A DNA stretch of 64,000 nucleotides from Candidatus Borrarchaeum weybense (GTDB lineage Archaea > Asgardarchaeota > Sifarchaeia > Borrarchaeales > Borrarchaeaceae). A model generated the notes under the pieces. The model did no database searches. It was not told where the DNA came from and saw nothing but the letters and a program-made list of their open reading frames with translations. Position numbers and translations under genes: made by a program. Below are positions 1 through 9,303 of this stretch, piece by piece; positions within the stretch are counted from its first letter, which is position 1; every line of letters starts with the position of its first letter. The stretch spans positions 450,118 through 514,117 of the forward strand of contig JAHQJS010000004.1 of the NCBI GenBank assembly GCA_019057385.1, in the 5' to 3' direction.

Positions 1-324
1 GAAAAAGTTTGCAAGTACAAAAAGAGCAATAATAATCATTATAATTCCAGGACTTAACACTTCAATTATCCTAGGTGCTTCACGATGTAAAGGAGGACGA
101 CCAGGGGGTGGCGGATTCATACTCACAAAGACTATATTTGCAATTTGGATTAAAATTATAAAAATGGGAAGAAGTGCGCTCCAAACTAGAAACCTCTTTT
201 GAGAATCAATAAAAAATAGCCCTTCTTTTTCAATTTTTTTAAAAGATGAAGAACGAGAATCATTCTTCCCCCGCAATATTTTTTCCTCCTCTGGTCCTTC
301 TGGAGAATTATTCGTCATTTTCAT
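1..324 (-). CDS. partial membrane protein, runs off left edge
   Basis: An open reading frame starts with ATG at 324 and continues past the window edge, so only about 108 N-terminal residues are seen. The first 35 residues are polar and charged. A hydrophobic helix follows (around residues 50-70, rich in F, I, L, V), then a proline-rich loop (MNPPPPGRPP), then a second hydrophobic stretch that is cut by the edge. This predicts a membrane protein with at least two helices. Its start lies 9 bases after the stop of the winged-helix gene on the same strand, so the two are probably co-transcribed. I do not recognise the family. Confidence 0.6.
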   Translation of the reverse strand, partial: MKMTNNSPEGPEEEKILRGKNDSRSSSFKKIEKEGLFFIDSQKRFLVWSALLPIFIILIQIANIVFVSMNPPPPGRPPLHREAPRIIEVLSPGIIMIIIALFVLANFF

Positions 325-332
325 CAGAGGTC

Positions 333-629
333 TCATTCGATTTCAGAATTTATTTTCACAAACCACTCGTATCGCTCTTTTCCAAGTGGCGTTATCTTAT
401 AGATAATTATTGTGCGATCGCCCCAAGGTTCTTCGTGAGATTCGATATATCCCGCGTTTTCCAATTTTATTAAATATTTCTCTGCTGTAATTGATTTTAA
501 CCCGCAATAGTTGATTAGATGTGATTTTACAATACCTTTAATCAAAGAATTTTCACGTTCTGCTCGAAGGATCCCTTCTAAGATCGTTTGTATAATTAAA
601 TTAGCAGGGCGATACTGAGACGATTTCAT
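333..629 (-). CDS. winged-helix DNA-binding protein
   Basis: A small (about 98 residue) archaeal winged-helix protein. The order is helix (LIIQTILEGIL), a turn-helix segment with a recognition-helix-like stretch (GLKSITAEKYLIKLENAGYI), and a beta wing (RTIIIYKITPLGKERYEWF). This is typical of small archaeal transcription regulators. The frame can be extended to a TTG at 677, but the ATG at 629 gives a more usual N terminus. It sits directly upstream of a membrane protein on the same strand and is divergent from the ABC transporter genes starting at 797. Regulation of either neighbour is plausible but inferred. Confidence 0.65.
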   Translation of the reverse strand: MKSSQYRPANLIIQTILEGILRAERENSLIKGIVKSHLINYCGLKSITAEKYLIKLENAGYIESHEEPWGDRTIIIYKITPLGKERYEWFVKINSEIE

Positions 630-796
630 GATATATACACAATTTGAGTTTTGAATTCTTCTGTACCAATGGTACAAAACCTTCTACCAAAGGTTTGACA
701 GCATTTAAGAGTTTATTGGAGACTTTGTTTTTAGATTTTTTCATTCTGTGATATGGATGAAAATTTCAAACGAATAAATTATTTCAAAGAATTCAA

Positions 797-1591
797 ATGG
801 TGTTTAAAATGGACAATCCTTCGAGTACTATGCTAGACATCACCAATATTGAAAGAGGTACTGTCTCGATTGAAGAAATGAAAGAAAATTCGGTAATTCT
901 TAAGACTGTAAATCTCCATAAAACGTATATCTCTGGCCCACTGGCAGTACAGGCGGTGCGTGGCATTGATCTGGAAGTAAAAAATGGTGAGTTTCTAGCT
1001 ATCATGGGACCTTCAGGTAGCGGCAAGTCAACATTTTTGAATTGTTTATCGGCTATTGATACTCCCACAATGGGTGATATCTTCATTGACGGACAAAATA
1101 TCGCTGCCCTTACTGACAACCAACTTGCCGACATTCGCCTACGCAAAATCGGTCTTGTCTTTCAAACATTTCAACTTTTTGAGTTACTTACTGCTTTAGA
1201 AAACGTAGAAATGCCTATGACTTTTCTAAAGATTCCAAAAAAGGAAAGAAAGGAGCGAGCTTTAGAACTATTACGGATGGTAGGTCTTGAAGCACGAGCT
1301 CAGCACATTCCGTCAGAGTTAAGTGGCGGAGAACAACAAAGAATCGCTGTCGCTAGAGCCCTTGCAAATGATCCTCCGGTCCTCTTTTTAGATGAGCCAA
1401 CTGGTGATCTTGACTCCAAGAATAGCCAAAAGATCATGGAACTGTTGAAATCGATCCATGAAAAAGGAGTAACATTGGTTATGGTCACCCACGACCCCGA
1501 GATGGCTGCTTATGCAGATCGTGTCATAAACATGCTCGACGGGAAGATTCTAAATGAAGAAATCAATAACAAGACTGACGTAAACAAGTAG
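797..1591 (+). CDS. ABC transporter ATP-binding protein, MacB/LolD type
   Basis: ATPase subunit of a MacB/LolD-like ABC exporter. All motifs are present: Walker A GPSGSGKST (residues 71-79), Q-loop VFQ (121-123), signature LSGGEQQR (175-182), Walker B VLFLDEP (195-201) with the following D-loop, and the H-loop histidine near 232. The first 28 residues are not part of the usual domain, and the ATG at 881 is an alternative start; no clear SD precedes either. The permease gene follows after 16 bases. Its C-terminal segment (DRVxxMLDGKI..NEEIN) reappears fused to the end of the next gene, which points to a past rearrangement. Substrate unknown. Confidence 0.9.
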   Translation: MVFKMDNPSSTMLDITNIERGTVSIEEMKENSVILKTVNLHKTYISGPLAVQAVRGIDLEVKNGEFLAIMGPSGSGKSTFLNCLSAIDTPTMGDIFIDGQNIAALTDNQLADIRLRKIGLVFQTFQLFELLTALENVEMPMTFLKIPKKERKERALELLRMVGLEARAQHIPSELSGGEQQRIAVARALANDPPVLFLDEPTGDLDSKNSQKIMELLKSIHEKGVTLVMVTHDPEMAAYADRVINMLDGKILNEEINNKTDVNK

Positions 1592-1607
1592 ATAGAGGAG
1601 ATGAGTG

Positions 1608-3035
1608 ATGAGTTACTTGAGTTATCTTTTCAAAGGAATGCGTCGTAAAAAAATGCGCAGTTTGCTGGGTGTACTAGGCATCATTGTTTCAATCGCCTTG
1701 CTTACTGGTGTGAATGCAACGGTCGATTCTTATAGTTATACTTACATCGACCAGGCCGAACAAAGTGAGGGCATTATCGACCTTATGATCACTCGGGACG
1801 TGGACGATGAAACAAATCCAACATATAACGACTATTTATTCAAAGACGCTGAGGTACGTTCATATGTAGACTATATAGAAGGCATCAAGGGCGTTTCACC
1901 ACGCCTTAGGGCACTTGTAGAGGTTAAAGTAGACAAGCCCGGTGAAGAGAATGATCTGGAAGTAGACCTTGAATTGATGGGCATGGATGTTGCCAGAGAG
2001 GATGAACTCGGAATTGGAAATTTCCGTCTCATTGAAGGCACGTATGATCTGGAAGGAAAAAAGGTTTTCATTCAGCAAAGCACAGCTAACCTTCTTGGCA
2101 TTGGAGTAGGTGATGAGATTAAAATCGAGGCATTAGAATGGAACACCGACAACGGCGGATCAAAAACTCAAGAGTTTGAAGTGACAGGAATCATTGAGAA
2201 TGAAAATCGCTTATCATCCAACGACGAAAATGTTCTTATCGCTGGCTTATGGAGGGTGCGTGACCTTACCCGCAGCTCAAAATACGTAACCGAACTAGTA
2301 GGAACTTTTGAAGGAAGAGAATTTATCTATAATGTACAAGATACTGATGAAACAATCGTGAGAACAGTAACAATTGGATCAGAAATACAAGAGGCAATAG
2401 GCTATGATTATGACGTCACTTTACCGATTACTGACGCAATGCAGCAGCTTGAACAATTTGGCATGTTCACAAGGGTCATGCTCTGGTTGGTTGCGATAAT
2501 ATCTTTGATCATAGTTTGTGTGCTGATGTACAGTTTATTAACTATCTCAGTTGAAGAAAAGACTCACGATTTTGGCTTATTCATGGCGATTGGAGCGAAA
2601 AAGACACAGATATTACGCCTCGTCCTGTTGGAAGCAGTGATTATTTCCACCATAGGAGCAGTTTTTGGAGTTATCATCGGATATTTTTTGAGTGTAGGAC
2701 TCCTCTCTTTCCTAACAGGTGGTGGTGTCGGGATTCCTATGGCAGGTGGTGGCGGTGGGATGGGTGGCCGCTCTAGAGGACTTAGTATTCCTTTAATGCT
2801 CGATATTGTTGTTGTGGTACAGACAATAGTAACAAGTGCACCAGCAGGAATTCTGGTTGGTCTTTTACCAATCTTCAGTGGTGTTCTTTCTTTAACTTGT
2901 AGATCTCCTAAAACTACACAAACTATGATTACTTACGATTTAGTTGATGTCCATGCTGATCGTGTAACCCAAATGGTCGACGGGAAGATTGCAAATGAGG
3001 AAATTAATGACCGAGAGATCGATACAATCTTTTAG
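1608..3035 (+). CDS. FtsX/MacB-like permease with ATPase-derived tail
   Basis: Membrane subunit of the ABC exporter. An N-terminal helix (residues about 17-40) is followed by a roughly 230-residue extracytoplasmic MacB-type domain, then two helices with the FtsX-family motif around FGLFMAIGAKKTQILR. After a glycine-rich stretch (GGGVGIPMAGGGGGMGG) there is a degenerate copy of the helix that begins the next gene. The last 30 or so residues (HADRVTQMVDGKIANEEIN) match the C terminus of the ABC ATPase, not a permease. The ATG at 1608 follows GAGGAG with 7 bases between; a GTG lies 3 bases earlier. Likely an altered gene product formed by deletion; function may be intact or lost. Confidence 0.8.
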   Translation: MSYLSYLFKGMRRKKMRSLLGVLGIIVSIALLTGVNATVDSYSYTYIDQAEQSEGIIDLMITRDVDDETNPTYNDYLFKDAEVRSYVDYIEGIKGVSPRLRALVEVKVDKPGEENDLEVDLELMGMDVAREDELGIGNFRLIEGTYDLEGKKVFIQQSTANLLGIGVGDEIKIEALEWNTDNGGSKTQEFEVTGIIENENRLSSNDENVLIAGLWRVRDLTRSSKYVTELVGTFEGREFIYNVQDTDETIVRTVTIGSEIQEAIGYDYDVTLPITDAMQQLEQFGMFTRVMLWLVAIISLIIVCVLMYSLLTISVEEKTHDFGLFMAIGAKKTQILRLVLLEAVIISTIGAVFGVIIGYFLSVGLLSFLTGGGVGIPMAGGGGGMGGRSRGLSIPLMLDIVVVVQTIVTSAPAGILVGLLPIFSGVLSLTCRSPKTTQTMITYDLVDVHADRVTQMVDGKIANEEINDREIDTIF

Positions 3036-3048
3036 TGAGGTGTCATAA

Positions 3049-4920
3049 ATGAAAAAGAAACATGGATTATATCTTATATTAGTCCTTCTTGGAGTGCTGG
3101 TTGCTGTAAGCACCTTCTTTCTATTCGAAAGTTACATAATTCCACTAATAGGTAGTGGAACTAGTGGTGAATATAGTAGTGGATCTGCAACATTCAATAT
3201 TGTTGTTTCGGTACAGACCATAGCAATAAGCTTGGCAGCAGGAATTCTGGTTGGTCTAGTCAGTGTCCTTTATCCAGCCCTTAAAGCTACACAAGTTGAT
3301 ATCGTTGATTCCCTTACGCCTACACGCGTAAGTCACACAAAAGCTCATATGGTAAGAGAGAGAGGCGTTAGTCACCGTTTAATCATGTATGGAATTGTAA
3401 TTTCGGGCATATCAGCGTTTATGTTCTTCGTAATGCCCAACGCCTTCACTACTGGTAATACAACGACGATGTCGATGTTGTATCTTGGTATGATGGTTAG
3501 TTTACTTATTGGGTTTACCTTCATAGGTTTAGGAGCGTTAGTTCCTGGCATAGAAAGGTTACTTACACGCGTAATACGTCCAATCACCCGCCGGATTAAT
3601 GATATAGTTGCAATGTATCTAAGAAAACATCGGAGAAGAAATACTTTAACAGCAATTATGTACTCGATATCGATTGCATTCATCCTTTTCCTTTCGACGA
3701 TGCTTACCGTTCAGACAGAGTATAGTGCAACCACTTTACGAGCTGAAATTGGCACAGATCTATCTCTTGTATCAACTACAAGTTCAATTGCAGAGCCTTT
3801 CAGGCCTGTAACCAGCGAAACTCCCATCTGGATAAATGATACTGAACTCATACCTAAGATTAAGGAAATAGATGGAGTAGTAGATATCACACGTGTAAGC
3901 CATGCAAATCATCCAAATGGATCTTCAACAGTGAGAATGGGTGACCTGATGGAATTTGAAACAGTGAGTGCCAGTGTATATGCCGTAGATGCGAATTTTC
4001 CCAATGTAACGTACTTTGATATTGCCAGTTTCACAGCAGGGGACGAATCAGCCTTTGAAACGATTAATAAGGTAGAAAATACTACGATTATATCCGAAGG
4101 TGCAGCAAAACGTCTTAATGTTGACGTTGGAGATCATGTGACCATTAATGTACAGAGAAATATTGCATCTGGAACAGAAGTATCAAATATAGTGCTTAGT
4201 GTTGTTGCGATAGCTGACGATATGCCAGCCTTCTCCGGTTTCGTTAATTCCGAATCTGGCAGTTCAGATGTATTAGTTTCACAACATACTTATGCGTTAA
4301 TCTTCGATCTCTATGAGGACCAGGATATCGATAAGACAGATACAAGTGAACTAGAAGATTACGTTGAACCAGTCGAAAGACTGTTAATAAAAACAACCAG
4401 CCCTGAGGCTGCCGAGAGTGTTGGTAGGATCTTAACGGCATCTTACGGCGTGAAAGAAGATGTGAATGTTCGTGTAACAGAAGAAGAAATTGAAGAGGCA
4501 GAAGAAAGTCTAGAAAGCCTCCAACTATTCTTTACTATAGCTTTAGGATTTGGAATTATCATTGCATTCTTTGGACTCACTGCTAGCTCTTACTCCACTA
4601 TCCAAGAATCTATCTCTGAGATTGGGATAATGAAAAGCATAGGGCTAAGCAGCAAACATATTGAAAACGTCTTTATGTTTGAGTCAATTGTACTTACTTT
4701 AGCGGCAGGTTTAGCTGGCCTAGTTGTAGGATACTTCACGGGGATTTCATTGATATTACAGCAAGCTATAAACGCCGAGCAAGCCTTACCGTTGTATATA
4801 CCATGGACTGAACTGGCATTAGTCATCATAGCCTCAATTATCATTGGTGCTATAGGCGCAAGGATACCTTCGCGTACAATCACTAAAAAAACAACAGCCG
4901 AAATTTTGAGAATGCGGTAA
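3049..4920 (+). CDS. FtsX/MacB-like ABC permease, large
   Basis: Second permease of the exporter (623 residues). It opens with a hydrophobic helix, then a helix-loop (IAISLAAGILVGLVSVLYPALKATQ) that is normally the last helix of a MacB permease. Next come two further helices, a transmembrane segment near 200, an extracytoplasmic domain of about 260 residues, and the C-terminal FtsX core (IGIMKSIGLSSKHIENVFMFE, then two helices, ending with RIPSRTITKKTTAEILRMR). This looks like the end of one permease joined to a full second permease, the two-FtsX-domain form often seen in archaea. GAGGTG precedes the ATG. Co-transcribed with the two upstream genes. Confidence 0.85.
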   Translation: MKKKHGLYLILVLLGVLVAVSTFFLFESYIIPLIGSGTSGEYSSGSATFNIVVSVQTIAISLAAGILVGLVSVLYPALKATQVDIVDSLTPTRVSHTKAHMVRERGVSHRLIMYGIVISGISAFMFFVMPNAFTTGNTTTMSMLYLGMMVSLLIGFTFIGLGALVPGIERLLTRVIRPITRRINDIVAMYLRKHRRRNTLTAIMYSISIAFILFLSTMLTVQTEYSATTLRAEIGTDLSLVSTTSSIAEPFRPVTSETPIWINDTELIPKIKEIDGVVDITRVSHANHPNGSSTVRMGDLMEFETVSASVYAVDANFPNVTYFDIASFTAGDESAFETINKVENTTIISEGAAKRLNVDVGDHVTINVQRNIASGTEVSNIVLSVVAIADDMPAFSGFVNSESGSSDVLVSQHTYALIFDLYEDQDIDKTDTSELEDYVEPVERLLIKTTSPEAAESVGRILTASYGVKEDVNVRVTEEEIEEAEESLESLQLFFTIALGFGIIIAFFGLTASSYSTIQESISEIGIMKSIGLSSKHIENVFMFESIVLTLAAGLAGLVVGYFTGISLILQQAINAEQALPLYIPWTELALVIIASIIIGAIGARIPSRTITKKTTAEILRMR

Positions 4921-4921
4921 C

Positions 4922-4943
4922 TTTTTTATCCCCTATTTTTTTT
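4922..4943 (+). terminator. T-rich terminator after ABC operon
   Basis: Two runs of T (six and eight long) directly after the last stop codon of the ABC operon, the usual form of an archaeal intrinsic terminator. Confidence 0.5.
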
Positions 4944-5074
4944 ACATTCACTTTTAAGGGCATTTTCAAGTTTCATTCAAGCTAAAAAGAGAGATTTTGT
5001 TGCGTGAAATCCACGTTTAATGACGTTCATGATAATGATAAACCCTACTGTACATTCTCCGTTTTGTTGCAATA

Positions 5075-5404
5075 CTATGTGGATTTTCTTTCGACATACT
5101 CTAAAATAATGCGCTTTTTAAAACCTCCACGTTCTACATTCTTTTTCTTTCTCAATTCTTCTATTCGTGTGAATTCTAGGTTTTCAGCATCAATTAAACA
5201 ATAAATTGCTTCTAGTACATCAATGAGTTCATTAACATCTTGTGATTCCTTGAGCTCAATTGCCTCTTCTAGAATTTTTTCTCTTAATGCTTGGCAATAT
5301 TCCGCTTTATTTTTCGCAATATGACATTCTGGATGATTCCCTTCCTGTCTTATTATATCTGGTATTTTGTCACGAACGAGTTTATTGAAGTATGTACGCA
5401 CCAT
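5075..5404 (-). CDS. MazG-like / phosphoribosyl-ATP pyrophosphohydrolase-like protein
   Basis: About 109 residues. The opening FNKLVRDKIPDII and the later pattern of acidic helices (EKILEEAIELKES, DVNELIDVLEAIYCLIDAE) match the small all-alpha NTP pyrophosphatase group in which a run of Glu/Asp residues binds magnesium. Such proteins usually hydrolyse unwanted nucleoside triphosphates (house-cleaning); the true substrate here cannot be told from the sequence. The ATG at 5404 follows GGAG with normal spacing, so it is preferred over an ATG 33 bases upstream. Divergent from the cysteine synthase gene, with less than 80 bases between starts. Confidence 0.8.
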   Translation of the reverse strand: MVRTYFNKLVRDKIPDIIRQEGNHPECHIAKNKAEYCQALREKILEEAIELKESQDVNELIDVLEAIYCLIDAENLEFTRIEELRKKKNVERGGFKKRIILEYVERKST

Positions 5405-5450
5405 TCGACATTCTCCTATAATGCAATCTATTAGCATTTTAATCGTAAAC

Positions 5451-5457
5451 TATATAA
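5451..5457 (+). promoter_or_regulatory. TATA box of cysteine synthase gene
   Basis: TATATAA lies 27-33 bases before the ATG at 5484, and there is no SD site. The transcript therefore probably begins at or very near the start codon (leaderless), as is common in archaea. Confidence 0.55.
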
Positions 5458-5483
5458 CTAAAAAGATATGACAGTGTCATAAT

Positions 5484-6407
5484 ATGGATGAATGTTCTAT
5501 GATCGTAGCAAATAATATTACAGAATTAATTGGAAAAACCCCAATGTTAAAGATAAACAATCTTACAGGCTCCGATAGGGCTACAGTTTATGCAAAACTA
5601 GAGTGGTATAATATCGGCGGTTCGGTAAAGGACAGGATGGCCTTGTATCTCCTAGAATATGCAAATGTAGCAGGTAAATTAAGCAATAGTAAAACAATTT
5701 TAGAGGCAACATCTGGTAATACTGGAATAGCGTTAGCAATGATCGCAGCAGCAAAGGGTTACAAAATTGCTATTATAATGCCTGAATCTGTTAGTGTGGA
5801 AAGAAGAAGGGTTATAAAGGCTTATGGAGCTGAATTAATACTTTCGCCAGGAGTAAAAGGAACTGGTGGCGCGGTAGAACTTAAGCAAGAGCTACTCAGA
5901 AAGAATCCTGGTAAATATATAGATATAGATCAATTCAAAGACCCCGCGAATATATTGGCGCATTATGAAACAACTGGTAAGGAAATTCTCGAACAGACTA
6001 AAGGAAAAGTGAATATGATTGTGGTTGGCATTGGGACTGCTGGGACCGGAGTTGGGACTTCTCTGCGTATTAAAGAGCATGATCCAAAGATAAAAATAGT
6101 TGGCGTTATGCCGAAGCTTGGCATAAGTGTTCAAGGATTAAGAAATCCAGGAGAGCCCTATCCTACTCAACTATTTAGAAGAGAGTGCTTCGACGATATT
6201 GTTGAGATATCGAAAGAAGAGTTACCTAAAACTTTCGAGATCGCACGGAAAGTCGCGAAGGAAGAAGGTCTCTTGATTGGTTTAAGTGCAGCATCAATCA
6301 TGTATATCGCACTCCAGAAAGCAAAGGAGTTAGGGGGAGGTAAGACAGTTGTTGCGATATTACCCGACGATGGTATGAAATACCTTAGTACATCTTTATT
6401 TGAGTGA
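5484..6407 (+). CDS. cysK: cysteine synthase family (PLP) enzyme
   Basis: PLP-dependent beta-replacement enzyme of the CysK/CysM family (307 residues, normal length). It makes cysteine from an activated serine and sulfide in the cytoplasm. Visible landmarks are the PLP lysine in GGSVKDR (about residue 48), the substrate loop TSGNTG (about 77-82), and the glycine-rich phosphate-binding loop GIGTAGTG (about 182-189). Whether the donor is O-acetylserine or O-phosphoserine cannot be decided. Next downstream is a cysteine desulfurase, so this gene likely supplies cysteine as sulfur source for Fe-S assembly. The start at 5484 is supported by the TATA box; an ATG five codons later is possible. Confidence 0.9.
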   Translation: MDECSMIVANNITELIGKTPMLKINNLTGSDRATVYAKLEWYNIGGSVKDRMALYLLEYANVAGKLSNSKTILEATSGNTGIALAMIAAAKGYKIAIIMPESVSVERRRVIKAYGAELILSPGVKGTGGAVELKQELLRKNPGKYIDIDQFKDPANILAHYETTGKEILEQTKGKVNMIVVGIGTAGTGVGTSLRIKEHDPKIKIVGVMPKLGISVQGLRNPGEPYPTQLFRRECFDDIVEISKEELPKTFEIARKVAKEEGLLIGLSAASIMYIALQKAKELGGGKTVVAILPDDGMKYLSTSLFE

Positions 6408-6536
6408 GATATCTAAAGTTAAAGATGGGAGGTATTTGACAACAAATTTATTTGCTTTAATGAAAAATTATAGTTGTCATAATTTAACTGAAAGGATGAT
6501 CCAGATTTTAACTAAACTATGTTGGAGGGGATCTTT

Positions 6537-7709
6537 GTGAAAGTAGTGTATATGGACAACGCCTCTACAACTCCAGTTGATCCAAGAGTCGCGGAGGTAA
6601 TGCATGATTACTTTGTCACGCATTTTGGTAACGCCTCAAGCATTCATGAATTTGGTCGTGAAGCTCGTGAGGCAATTGACAACGCTAGGCAAGTTGTAGC
6701 TAAAGCCATTGGCGCTGAGGAAGAGGAGATCATTTTCACTTCTGGAGGTACTGAGGCTGATAACCTTGCTTTGAAAGGCATTGCATTTTCCGATGAATAT
6801 GAAGGAAAACACATCATCACGAGTGTCATTGAACATCCTGCTATTTTGAAAACTGCGAAATTCCTAGAAAAACAAGGTTTTGAAGTAACGTATCTGCCAG
6901 TTGACAGCGAAGGATTAGTAAGCGTAGAAGATGTCCAAAATGCCATTAGACCCGATACCATTTTAATTTCTGTAATGTACGCAAATAACGAGATTGGCAC
7001 AGTTCAGCCACTTGAAGAAATTAGCAAACTTGCAAGGGAAAATAATATTGTTCTTCATACAGATGCAGTTCAAGCTATTGGAAAACTTGACGTCGATATC
7101 AATAAATTAGGGGTCGATTTGCTGTCGATGTCATCTCACAAAATTCATGGTCCTAAAGGAGTAGGTTTCCTCTATATTCGCAAAGGCACAGTTATCGAGC
7201 CACTTTTACATGGTGGAGGCCATGAGTATAACCTTCGGTCAGGTACTGAGAATGTTCCAGGGATTGTGGGCTTTGCAAAAGCAATGGAATTGGCAACTAT
7301 CGAGTTAGATAAAAAGGCAAACTATATGATGCAATTAAGAGATAAACTAATAGATGGCGTCTTACAACGTATAAAAGGGTCATATCTTAATGGACATCGT
7401 ACAAAAAGGCTACCAAATAATGCCAATTTTCGGTTCGATCAAATCAATGGTGAAGCCTTGATTTTAGATCTTGATATGAACGGCATTTCAGCATCAACAG
7501 GCTCTGCTTGTTCATCACATGAAACTGATCCGTCACATGTTCTTCTTGCGCTTGGTTTGTCCCATAATGAGGCAGAAGGCTCTCTAAGGTTGACATTAAG
7601 TACTGAAACAACCGAAGCTGATATTAATTACGTGCTTGAAGTATTGCCAAACAGCATTTCCAAATTGCATGCGTTGCATCCACGCGTATCTAAAACTGAA
7701 TTTGAATAA
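6537..7709 (+). CDS. nifS: cysteine desulfurase, NifS/IscS family
   Basis: PLP enzyme that takes sulfur from cysteine for Fe-S clusters and thio-cofactors. The start MDNASTTPVDP is typical. The PLP lysine is in SSHKIHGPKG, and the persulfide cysteine is in the loop STGSACSSHETDPSHVL, the longer-loop (NifS/IscS) type. Length (390 residues) is normal. A GTG start at 6537 is chosen because GGAGGGG lies 6 bases before it; a possible ATG at 6519 would include that site within the gene. Follows cysteine synthase on the same strand. Confidence 0.93.
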   Translation: MKVVYMDNASTTPVDPRVAEVMHDYFVTHFGNASSIHEFGREAREAIDNARQVVAKAIGAEEEEIIFTSGGTEADNLALKGIAFSDEYEGKHIITSVIEHPAILKTAKFLEKQGFEVTYLPVDSEGLVSVEDVQNAIRPDTILISVMYANNEIGTVQPLEEISKLARENNIVLHTDAVQAIGKLDVDINKLGVDLLSMSSHKIHGPKGVGFLYIRKGTVIEPLLHGGGHEYNLRSGTENVPGIVGFAKAMELATIELDKKANYMMQLRDKLIDGVLQRIKGSYLNGHRTKRLPNNANFRFDQINGEALILDLDMNGISASTGSACSSHETDPSHVLLALGLSHNEAEGSLRLTLSTETTEADINYVLEVLPNSISKLHALHPRVSKTEFE

Positions 7710-8086
7710 CTCATTCCATTTTGTAGTTTAACTGGCAAGGAGATCACTCACCATTGCTAAACCCGTTTAGATGCAATCTAAGTTACTAAAAAACCTATCG
7801 TAAGCGTATAATTCCATTACAGAGAACTTCAGCTTCTGTTGAAATTTGATAATATGACAACTTTTATAACCTTCTAGCATTTTACTTAGACGAAAATGTA
7901 CCTTTAAAGCATTTTGAGTGCTAGATCTCCTTACGATGAGCACAAATTCGAAACAAAAATATTGTTATAGAAAACGTAAGCATCCGAGTACGATGCTCTT
8001 GGTTATATCGATAGCATTGTATTGATGGATAAGTATTTAGCATGTTCGTTAATGTTTCAGAATGAAAACAGGATGGAGTGTATAAT
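7710..8086 (+). other. non-coding gap
   Basis: About 377 bases between the cysteine desulfurase and the DUF362 gene. No open frame of note and no RNA gene recognised. The last 20 bases hold the SD site GGATGGAG for the next gene. Confidence 0.5.
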
Positions 8087-9223
8087 TTGTCTGAAGTTTA
8101 CTTTGCATCTGCAACCTCATATTTTCCATGGCAAAATATGAAAATATCCTTAGAACATCTATTCGACCTATTAAAGATTCCACAATGGATTCCTGAAAGA
8201 ATACGAGTTGGTGTCAAATTTGAAACTGGTCATGAAGATTGTACTCGTTATTTATCTCCGCTATTTGTAAGGACAATGCTTGATGAGTTTACTAGACTCC
8301 ATAAACCACCTATTGGCCTTGATTCAATAAACCTCTGGAGAGGAGGAAGGCGATACGATCCAGCGGGCTGGGTTGACAAATGCCGGCATCATGGTTTTTC
8401 TATGGAGACATTAGGGACTGAAATATTTTTAACTGAGGGCTATACTGGTCAGGATAGCAAGACTTTGATGAACAAATTGGGCAAAAAAATTCGCGTTTTG
8501 GAAATTGGTGCAACGGTTACATATTGCCAATTATTAGTGATGCTAACCCATGTTACGGGGCATCCTTTACTCGGCTTCTACGGGGCAATCGCCGATCTGG
8601 CTTTAGGATGTACTGCTAGAAAAGGCAAAATGCGCATTCATGAGGACCTTCTACCAACTGTAAACATGGAAAAATGCAACTTGTGTGGCTTATGTGAACG
8701 AATGTGTGAATGGGACGCAATCAAAGTAGCTGAAACTGTAGTTATTGATCCAAAAAAATGCGTTGGGTGTGGAAAATGTATAGTCAAATGCCCACGGGTG
8801 GCAATAGAAGTTACTTCAAATCAAATAAGGGATTTTCAAATAAAGGTAGCGGATGCGGCGTCATTTATCGTCCAAGCAATGGACAGTAATATCGCCTACT
8901 TCAACTTTCTAATTGATTGCACGCCTCATCCTGATTTTGATGCAAACTCTGGCATTCCATTTATTCCAGACATTGGTATCTTAGTGTCGAAAGATCCTGT
9001 AGCTATAGATAAAGCAACCCTTGATCTTGTCAACAGAGTACCAGGTGTGAGAGGTTCCGTAGCTGAACAGTTTAACGTATTGGATAATAACACAGAAAAA
9101 TTCAAGGCCATTAGCTTTGCTGGAGCAGCGGATCCAATGGTCCAGATTACCTCTGCTGAAGAACTTGGTCTCGGAAGCACAAAGTATGAATTAATTGATG
9201 TATGGGAACTAGAAAATGAGTAG
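8087..9223 (+). CDS. DUF362 protein with two 4Fe-4S ferredoxin motifs
   Basis: DUF362 family protein interrupted in the middle by a bacterial-type 2[4Fe-4S] ferredoxin module. The two cluster motifs are CNLCGLCERMC and CVGCGKCIVKC, each followed by a further residue pattern usual for ferredoxins. The family's biochemical role is not established; electron transfer linked to an unknown reaction is the usual guess. A TTG start at 8087 is preferred because GGATGGAG lies 9 bases upstream and homologues begin with a KVYF/EVYF motif right after the start. An upstream GTG (8078) overlaps the SD site. Placed between cysteine desulfurase and Mrp, which suggests an Fe-S link. Confidence 0.85.
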   Translation: MSEVYFASATSYFPWQNMKISLEHLFDLLKIPQWIPERIRVGVKFETGHEDCTRYLSPLFVRTMLDEFTRLHKPPIGLDSINLWRGGRRYDPAGWVDKCRHHGFSMETLGTEIFLTEGYTGQDSKTLMNKLGKKIRVLEIGATVTYCQLLVMLTHVTGHPLLGFYGAIADLALGCTARKGKMRIHEDLLPTVNMEKCNLCGLCERMCEWDAIKVAETVVIDPKKCVGCGKCIVKCPRVAIEVTSNQIRDFQIKVADAASFIVQAMDSNIAYFNFLIDCTPHPDFDANSGIPFIPDIGILVSKDPVAIDKATLDLVNRVPGVRGSVAEQFNVLDNNTEKFKAISFAGAADPMVQITSAEELGLGSTKYELIDVWELENE

Positions 9224-9303
9224 ACAAAAAGTTGTTTTGATTGAAAAATACTTGCAAAAATATCTTTTATAATGTATGATAATGATATAGATCAAAAAAG
9301 AGG

